Assembly (NCBI GenBank): GCA_015662475.1
Contig: DQUB01000184.1
Coordinates: 1 to 5,568 of the forward strand
Direction: 5' to 3'
Source: Pyrodictium sp.
GTDB lineage: Archaea > Thermoproteota > Thermoprotei_A > Sulfolobales > Pyrodictiaceae
DNA: 5,568 bases
A model generated the notes under the pieces. It saw only the letters and a program-made list of their open reading frames with translations. It ran no database searches and was not told the origin of the DNA. The stretch's first letter is position 1. Each line of letters opens with the position of its first letter. The translations under genes were made by a program, and so were the position numbers. Positions 1-4,620 of the stretch are shown here, piece by piece.

Positions 1-551
1 AAAAGGCTATGTTGGCAGGTCAAATAGTTGATTGGGGGCCACTCTATTTAGAATTGACTATGCGAGCCGTATACGCACTACATGCGCTTGAGAATGGGGA
101 TGAAGAAGCTTTTAGATGGATATGGGCGAATTTCCCTGAATCAACGCCTAGAGACTATTGGTGGGGTATGAGGGAAGGGGTCTTCGATATAGCACCACCT
201 CGCCTGATACATGAGAGAGCTGCTAAGGAGTGTAAGCTTGTATTTGATGCCTACGAAAATGGTGAACTCGCGAAATATATGGGTTGTCTACGTAGAGTAG
301 AAGAAGAGGTTATTAGAGAGTATGTCCATCCAATATTGTCGCAAGTGAAGATACCGGGCAAGAACATTAGCGTTCTAGACTATGTGCTTTGGAGAAGGAG
401 ACAAATTCTTGATGGAAGCTGGGACCCCTTCACAGGACCAATATATGATAACGAGGGTAGGTTGAGGATAGAGAAAGGGTATAGGGCGTCGCACGATATG
501 TTATGGAATATGGACTGGTTTGTAGAAGGTGTAGCAGCAGTCCAAAAATAA
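1..551 (+). CDS. BMP/PnrA-family ABC transporter substrate-binding protein, C-terminal part (5' truncated by window)
   Basis: This is the extracellular binding protein of an ABC importer. The BMP/PnrA family mostly binds purine or other nucleosides and docks them onto the membrane permeases. The frame is open from base 3 (182 codons visible, TAA at 549-551). The ATG at base 9 is internal, since the fold is already in its C-terminal half. Family landmarks, numbered from the first visible codon: DWGPLYLE at about 10-17, DYWWGMREGV at about 51-60, WDPFTGPI at about 140-147 and MDWFVEGV at about 170-177, all in the usual BMP order. The stretch between WWGMREGV and FTGPI is much longer than I expect for BMP proteins, with about 40-50 extra charged, helix-like residues (about 90-130). 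There is also extra sequence near 32-48. The signal peptide and lipid-anchor region lie outside the window. It is followed after 27 nt by the ATPase gene, so it is probably the first or an early gene of the operon. The family call is firm; the ligand is inferred. Confidence 0.88.
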   Translation, partial: KAMLAGQIVDWGPLYLELTMRAVYALHALENGDEEAFRWIWANFPESTPRDYWWGMREGVFDIAPPRLIHERAAKECKLVFDAYENGELAKYMGCLRRVEEEVIREYVHPILSQVKIPGKNISVLDYVLWRRRQILDGSWDPFTGPIYDNEGRLRIEKGYRASHDMLWNMDWFVEGVAAVQK

Positions 552-564
552 ACTACTGCTATTC

Positions 565-571
565 AAAGGGG
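565..571 (+). promoter_or_regulatory. Weak ribosome binding site for the ABC ATPase gene
   Basis: The purine run AAAGGGG ends 7 nt before the TTG at 579. A second partial match, GGTG at 574-577, is too close to the start to be ideal. The 27-nt gap after the binding-protein stop shows no clear terminator or separate promoter, which fits read-through from the upstream gene. Confidence 0.45.
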
Positions 572-578
572 TTGGTGT

Positions 579-2069
579 TTGAAGTCGTGTAGCGTTGTAC
601 TTGAAGCTTCAAATATAGTTAAGGTTTTTCCGGGAGGCATAAAAGCTCTAGATAATGTTAGTCTAGATGTTCGATGTGGTGAAATACATGCACTACTTGG
701 AGAAAATGGTGCTGGAAAGTCAACGTTAGCTAAGATAATTGCAGGACACCTTCTTCCAGATAAAGGCGAGATAAGAGTATGTGGGCGTAAGGTAGTGTTT
801 AGAGGTCCTCACGATGCGCTAGATCATGGTATCTTTTATGTACAACAATATCCACAACTAGTGGAATCATTGAGTGTGGCAGAGAATGCGGCATTGCTTT
901 TCAAAGAGGACCCTCTTACAGCTTATAAGAGGGTAAAAGAGTATTTTGGAGTGCTATCATTAAACATTGAAGGTAGTACTCCAATCTATTCTATACCACT
1001 CGGTTTGCGTCAACGTCTTGTCTTAGCTTTTGCACTCGCTTTAGGAGCTAAACTACTCATCCTAGATGAGCCAACAACAGTGTTGTCTACAAAAGAGGTC
1101 GAAAAGCTTGCTAAAACACTTAAAGAACTTGTACGTGAGGGTCTCTCAATACTTTACATAACACATAGGTTGAGTGAAGTATACATGGTTGCTGATAGAG
1201 CTACAATTCTTCGGCGTGGTAAGGTTGTGGCACGTTTAGATGATCCTAGGAAGGTGGGTCGAGAGAAACTTGCTACATTAATGGTTGGCAAACCTCTAGG
1301 CAGGTTCAAAAGGCCATTTAGGACGAGATCCTGTAGTAGAAAGCCTTATCTTGTTGTTAAAAATCTGGTTGCTGAGAACGACTATGGTGCTATCACGCTT
1401 AGGAATGTGAACTTGGTTGTGCATAGTGGGGAGATTGTGGGTATAGCAGGTGTTGAAGGGAATGGTCAGCGAGAACTTGTAGAGTGTATTGTAGGGTTGA
1501 GAGAGCCTAAGAGTGGTCGTGTGATTGCGGGTGGGAAGATAATAAGAAGTCCAAAGGATTTCAGAGATGTTGGAGGTGCATTTATACCAGAGGATAGATT
1601 TCTAATGCTAGCTTCCTCTCTAACTGTTTGCGAGAACGTGGTTATTGAAAAATTCTTTTGGGATAAACTATCTACAAGGTTGTTTGGAAAACATGTTTGT
1701 AGACATACCGTGCTACTAGAAGCTTTGAAAAAGTACAATGTCAAAGGCGAGCCATTGCAACCTCTCTACTCTCTAAGTGGTGGTAATCAGCAAAAAGTAC
1801 TGTTGATTAGAGAGCTTGAAAAAGTTCCAAAACTAATTATTGCCTATAGACCTTCGTCAAGCCTTGACGTTCTTTCAACACAGATGTTGATTAATAGACT
1901 GGTAGAGCTCAGAGAGAAAGGTGCAGCGATATTGTATGTTGCAGACGATCTTGAAGAGCTTTTAGCTGTAAGCGACCGTATTATAGTCATTAACAGAGGA
2001 CAAATAGTTGCTAATTTAGATGCTGAAAGGACAAGTGTAGATGAAATAGCAAAATACATGGTCTTTTAG
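579..2069 (+). CDS. Tandem-domain ABC transporter ATP-binding protein, nucleoside/simple-sugar type (YufO/NupA-like)
   Basis: This 496-residue cytoplasmic ATPase should power the two permeases encoded downstream. It has two ABC domains, the usual layout and length for the CUT2/BMP-linked family. Domain 1: Walker A GENGAGKST (41-49), Q-loop near Q89/Q90, Walker B LLILDEP (159-165), H-loop His196. Its signature is degenerate: IPLGLRQR (139-146) has Pro140 where the LSxG serine should be. Domain 2: Walker A is GVEGNGQRE (291-299), lacking the Lys and Ser/Thr; its signature LSGGNQQ (399-405) is intact. The Walker B position reads LIIAYRP (419-425) without Asp-Glu, and the H-loop position is Asp456. 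From general ABC architecture I infer one working ATP site (domain 1 Walker A with domain 2 signature) and one dead site. The start is TTG; ABC homology begins around residue 7 and there is no nearby in-frame ATG or GTG. The exact sugar or nucleoside specificity cannot be read from the ATPase; the BMP neighbour favours nucleosides. Confidence 0.93.
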   Translation: MKSCSVVLEASNIVKVFPGGIKALDNVSLDVRCGEIHALLGENGAGKSTLAKIIAGHLLPDKGEIRVCGRKVVFRGPHDALDHGIFYVQQYPQLVESLSVAENAALLFKEDPLTAYKRVKEYFGVLSLNIEGSTPIYSIPLGLRQRLVLAFALALGAKLLILDEPTTVLSTKEVEKLAKTLKELVREGLSILYITHRLSEVYMVADRATILRRGKVVARLDDPRKVGREKLATLMVGKPLGRFKRPFRTRSCSRKPYLVVKNLVAENDYGAITLRNVNLVVHSGEIVGIAGVEGNGQRELVECIVGLREPKSGRVIAGGKIIRSPKDFRDVGGAFIPEDRFLMLASSLTVCENVVIEKFFWDKLSTRLFGKHVCRHTVLLEALKKYNVKGEPLQPLYSLSGGNQQKVLLIRELEKVPKLIIAYRPSSSLDVLSTQMLINRLVELREKGAAILYVADDLEELLAVSDRIIVINRGQIVANLDAERTSVDEIAKYMVF

Positions 2070-2075
2070 AGGGAG
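2069..2075 (+). promoter_or_regulatory. Shine-Dalgarno deciding the TTG start of permease 1
   Basis: GAGGGAG begins on the last base of the ATPase stop codon and ends 4 nt before the TTG at 2080. A later in-frame GTG at 2104 is possible but has no comparable purine run at the right distance. This supports TTG as the start and translational coupling with the ATPase. Confidence 0.6.
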
Positions 2076-2079
2076 AGTC

Positions 2080-3129
2080 TTGCAACGTAGCATCAGAATA
2101 CCTGTGAGAGTCGAACCTCTTGTCAACGTGACTTTTAGGAGAAAAATTGTTGTTTTCACTACCACGTATCTATTAGCAATTCTGGGTTTCCTATTGTTCC
2201 TCTACCTTAAAGGTTACGATGGTATTTCGATACTCAGCCACATCCTCTTCTACACATTCACTGTTGGTGAGGGGATTAGAAGTCTTCTTTCAACGTGGGG
2301 TATAGTATCGATTATAGCATTAGGAGCTCTAATATCCTTCAAGGTTAGAGTTTGGAATATTGGGCTCGAAGGACAATACATTGCAGGCGCCATTGGCGCA
2401 ACTTATGCTGCCCTATTCATGCCATGTATTTCCCCGCTCAACCTTACACTTCAACTATTACTAGGCTTCATTTTAGGCATGTTGTGGGCTTTTGTTCCAG
2501 CACTACTATACGTGCTTATATCAGTTAACGAGGTATTATCGACAATAATGCTAAATTATGTTGCAGTCCATCTGCTGGAATACTTGCTATACGGGCCTTG
2601 GAGTGGCACATATGGTTTTCCGCAGACTAGACTATTCCCAGCTAGATTTGGTCAGGTGGGAGGATTACCATCACCATTAGTTGCAGCTATAATACTATTC
2701 TTCATCGCATATGTGGTGATGTATCGTTTGCGTATAGGGCTAGTATACCGGTTTGTAGGAGAAAACCGTAATGCTGCTAGTCTGCAAGGGTATAACGTCA
2801 AACTAGTGTTGCTATTATGTTTCCTTATTAGCGGTGGTTTAGCCGGTGTTGCCGGCGTCTTTGAAGCGAGTTATGAGCTTGGCTACCTTTCGCCAGGTAT
2901 TGTAAGAGGCTATGGATTTGCTGGCATTGCAGCAGCTGTTCTTGGGCGTTTAGAGCCTTTAACAACGCTATTTGCATCTTTGTTCATAGCATTTTTCCTT
3001 GTTGGAGCTTATTCTGTTCATTTGCCAGCACTTGGATTTCTAGCTGAAGGCCTTCTACTTATCGCGCATCTTTCGGCAGAAGCTCTTACGCGGTATAAGA
3101 TTGTGATCATGAGAGGTGGTGTTTATTGA
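2080..3129 (+). CDS. ABC transporter permease 1 (BPD_transp_2 family, YufP/NupB-like)
   Basis: This is one of two different membrane subunits forming the import channel. It has 349 residues, the usual size for the larger permease of BMP-linked importers. After a basic N-terminus (1-22) it is mostly hydrophobic, with about nine or ten likely membrane segments, for example 24-44, 72-88, 99-114, 122-148, 198-216, 240-262, 294-312 and 317-332. Diagnostic motifs are NIGLEGQY (93-100), the family's hallmark loop, and NEVLSTIMLNY (150-160). The segment YGFAGIAAAVLG (278-289) corresponds to the conserved GFxGIAxAxLG region. The start is TTG, placed by the Shine-Dalgarno at 2069-2075. The gene lies 10 nt after the ATPase, and its stop overlaps the next permease start by 4 nt, so the two permeases are probably translated together. 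The family assignment is firm; the transported substrate is inferred from the BMP partner. Confidence 0.92.
   Translation: MQRSIRIPVRVEPLVNVTFRRKIVVFTTTYLLAILGFLLFLYLKGYDGISILSHILFYTFTVGEGIRSLLSTWGIVSIIALGALISFKVRVWNIGLEGQYIAGAIGATYAALFMPCISPLNLTLQLLLGFILGMLWAFVPALLYVLISVNEVLSTIMLNYVAVHLLEYLLYGPWSGTYGFPQTRLFPARFGQVGGLPSPLVAAIILFFIAYVVMYRLRIGLVYRFVGENRNAASLQGYNVKLVLLLCFLISGGLAGVAGVFEASYELGYLSPGIVRGYGFAGIAAAVLGRLEPLTTLFASLFIAFFLVGAYSVHLPALGFLAEGLLLIAHLSAEALTRYKIVIMRGGVY
3113..3119 (+). promoter_or_regulatory. Shine-Dalgarno for permease 2, inside the end of permease 1
   Basis: GAGGTGG lies within the last codons of permease 1 and ends 6 nt before the TTG at 3126. It is the best 16S-complementary match in the transporter operon and supports the TTG start that overlaps the upstream TGA. 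Confidence 0.7.
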
Positions 3130-4010
3130 GGTTAGACGTTTTTATTACAAGTGTGATTACTGCTGCAATACCACTTTTACTTGCTGGAACAGGTGAAGTT
3201 CTTGTCGAACGTGCAGGAGTGATAAACTTAGCTAGTGAGGGTGCAATGATACTTGCAGCAGCATCTGCAGCTATTACGGCCATAACAACAGGTAATCCTT
3301 GGCTAGGCTTTGCTGCTGGCATTGTAGTAGGCTTGGTTTGGACATTGTTTTTTGCACTATTACCCATAGGGTTAAAAGTCAACCAAATAATTGCAGGTAT
3401 AGCGTTGAGTATTGCAGGACTAGGCCTATCATCTCTAATAGCTAGAGGCTACGAAGGCTACACTGTACCATCTATACCATCATTAAAAGATGTGTTGCCT
3501 ATACTACCACCATTAGATGTGCTATCTCCAATACTACTTGTAATACCTTTACTGATCCACTGGCTCTTATCTAGAACACGGCTGGGACTATATATAAGAG
3601 CTGTTGGGGATAACCCAATTGCAGCAGATAGTTTTGGTGTAGATGTAGCAGTTACTAGACTTGTAGCAGCATCCATAGATGGTATCCTGCTTGGATTAAG
3701 TGGTGCATACATCGTATTGGTTACAACACAAAGATGGGTTGAGGGAGTAACAGGTGGTCGAGGTTGGATAGCAGTTGCACTAGCACCTTTCAGCTACTGG
3801 GAACCATTGCTAGTATATGTTGGCGCATTTTTATTTGCAGGACTTGAAGTATTACAATATGTTGCTCAAGCTCTTCCAGTTAGAGTACCTCGAGAACTAC
3901 TACTGTCAACCCCCTACCTAGTACTCATACTAGCACTAGTTGTTGTGAGAAGTCGTCGTCTCCAAAAAAGAGTGCCAAGAGCGCTTGGTGTAGAGTTTAG
4001 ACGCGTGTAG
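3126..4010 (+). CDS. ABC transporter permease 2 (BPD_transp_2 family, YufQ/NupC-like)
   Basis: This is the second membrane subunit of the importer, 294 residues and shorter than permease 1, as usual in BMP-linked systems. Typical motifs are ERAGVINLASEGAMI (28-42; the common form is RxGVxNLGxEGxM), NQIIAGIALSIAGLGLS (86-102), TRLGLYIRAVGDNPIAAD (151-168) and GGRGWIAVALA (210-220). Likely membrane segments are about 5-22, 38-54, 57-83, 86-106, 133-149, 178-201, 211-224, 226-248 and 258-275, followed by a basic cytoplasmic tail rich in Arg and Lys. The TTG start shares TTGA with the permease 1 stop and is backed by the strong Shine-Dalgarno at 3113-3119. In the NLASEG motif, Ala-Ser replaces the more common Gly-Ile/Val. 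This is the last gene of the operon; the next gene has its own leader and an unrelated role. Confidence 0.92.
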   Translation: MRLDVFITSVITAAIPLLLAGTGEVLVERAGVINLASEGAMILAAASAAITAITTGNPWLGFAAGIVVGLVWTLFFALLPIGLKVNQIIAGIALSIAGLGLSSLIARGYEGYTVPSIPSLKDVLPILPPLDVLSPILLVIPLLIHWLLSRTRLGLYIRAVGDNPIAADSFGVDVAVTRLVAASIDGILLGLSGAYIVLVTTQRWVEGVTGGRGWIAVALAPFSYWEPLLVYVGAFLFAGLEVLQYVAQALPVRVPRELLLSTPYLVLILALVVVRSRRLQKRVPRALGVEFRRV

Positions 4011-4023
4011 CATAAACAGCCAG

Positions 4024-4030
4024 TTTTTCT
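4024..4030 (+). terminator. Possible T-run terminator of the transporter operon
   Basis: TTTTTCT begins 14 nt after the permease 2 stop. Archaeal RNA polymerase commonly stops at short U-runs without a hairpin. The run is short, so this is a weak call; it rests mainly on position between the operon and an independently led gene. Confidence 0.35.
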
Positions 4031-4044
4031 AAAGTCTCGCGAGT

Positions 4045-4079
4045 AGATAAAAATATAGGGTTATATCCCACTATAAAAT
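4045..4079 (+). promoter_or_regulatory. Probable promoter region (TATA-like elements) for the TFE-beta gene
   Basis: Two archaeal TATA-like stretches lie here: GATAAAAATATA at 4045-4056, preceded by a purine-rich GCGAGTA that could serve as a BRE, and CTATAAAAT at 4071-4079. With the usual spacing of about 25 nt, transcription would start near 4078 or 4100. Either would give a leader of roughly 30-50 nt carrying the Shine-Dalgarno. Which box is used cannot be settled by eye. Confidence 0.5.
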
Positions 4080-4114
4080 CATGAGGTCGTGGTAATAGTA
4101 TTGGGGATCTATAA

Positions 4115-4120
4115 GGAGGG
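4115..4120 (+). promoter_or_regulatory. Strong Shine-Dalgarno for the TFE-beta gene
   Basis: GGAGGG ends 9 nt before the ATG at 4130 and fixes the start there. It implies a leadered mRNA, unlike the leaderless transcripts common for first genes in many Thermoproteota. Confidence 0.7.
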
Positions 4121-4129
4121 TGGACAGAT

Positions 4130-4609
4130 ATGTTGACGGAATCGCAAAGTGGGTCGAAGCTTTCCGAATTAGAGTCCAAAGCCCTAGAAGTTATAAAGAG
4201 TAGAGGTGAGCAGGGAATCTATCAGCATGAATTATGGAAATTGCTTGGAATAGATAGCCGTGAAGGCTCACGTCTGGCAATCAGGTTGTTAAAGAAAGGG
4301 CTTATTGTACGTGAACCAGTTGTACATGAAGGTAGACGTACCTACAAGCTTATGCTCGCTAAACCTGCAACCACAACTTTAAAGGTTGAGGTAAACCTCG
4401 ACTTTGTCGTAACAATACCCTGTTTTACTTGCCCTAATCTAGAGAGATGTCATCCAGGAGGTTTCTACGATCCAGTAAACTGTCCTAAGCTAAACCAGTG
4501 GCTTGACAGCTTGTTGCAGTCAAGCACAAACGGTAATGGAGGAATTAATGTGGCAAAAACTATTAGTGCATCGCCATCATCGCCGTCAAAAACGAAACAA
4601 AAGACTTGA
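4130..4609 (+). CDS. Transcription factor TFE-beta-like protein (RPC39/RPC34-type winged helix with Cys4 Fe-S motif)
   Basis: The protein has 159 residues. Residues about 11-78 form a winged helix: a helix over 11-25, then GIYQHELWKLLGIDSREGSR, a recognition helix with LAIRLLKKGLI (49-59), and a wing REPVVHEGRRTYKL (61-74). A linker leads to TIPCFTCPNLERC (95-107) and PVNCPKLNQWL (115-125). This gives C98-x2-C101-x5-C107-x10-C118 followed by a short helix. Known biology: archaeal TFE-beta, related to the Pol III subunit RPC39/RPC34, combines winged-helix sequence with a 4Fe-4S cluster domain and pairs with TFE-alpha to help open promoters. Order, spacing and size fit this well. The tail (about 131-159) is low-complexity, rich in Gly/Asn then Ser/Pro/Lys, and probably disordered. 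The gene has its own leader and strong Shine-Dalgarno and converges on trm1. The alternative is another Fe-S winged-helix regulator, which I consider less likely. Confidence 0.82.
   Translation: MLTESQSGSKLSELESKALEVIKSRGEQGIYQHELWKLLGIDSREGSRLAIRLLKKGLIVREPVVHEGRRTYKLMLAKPATTTLKVEVNLDFVVTIPCFTCPNLERCHPGGFYDPVNCPKLNQWLDSLLQSSTNGNGGINVAKTISASPSSPSKTKQKT
4588..4603 (-). terminator. Possible trm1 terminator, antisense within the end of the TFE-beta gene
   Basis: Read on the minus strand, this A-rich stretch becomes T-runs of 4, 3 and 5 separated by one or two bases, beginning 18 nt past the trm1 stop. Such U-rich tracts are sufficient for termination in archaea. On the plus strand the same bases encode the Lys-rich tail of TFE-beta. 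Confidence 0.5.
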
Positions 4610-4620
4610 TTAAGGTTATG

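Noticed and set aside
552..578. Possible separate promoter or terminator between the binding-protein and ATPase genes
   Set aside because: The 27-nt gap has no TATA-like element, no T-run and no stable hairpin that I can see; read-through is the simpler view.
1466..1744. 92-residue open frame on the minus strand inside the ABC ATPase gene
   Set aside because: It lies fully opposite a well-supported ATPase domain, shows no recognisable motif and has no ribosome binding site or promoter; it is a shadow frame.
4011..4129. A small unlisted gene or structured RNA in the main intergenic gap
   Set aside because: The gap is 119 nt, has no start-stop frame of note on the plus strand and no long inverted repeat; promoter, short T-run and Shine-Dalgarno account for it.
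3997..4179. 60-residue minus-strand open frame spanning the permease 2 / TFE-beta gap
   Set aside because: It crosses the likely TFE-beta promoter and both gene ends, has no family resemblance and is composed of antisense sequence; no support as a gene.
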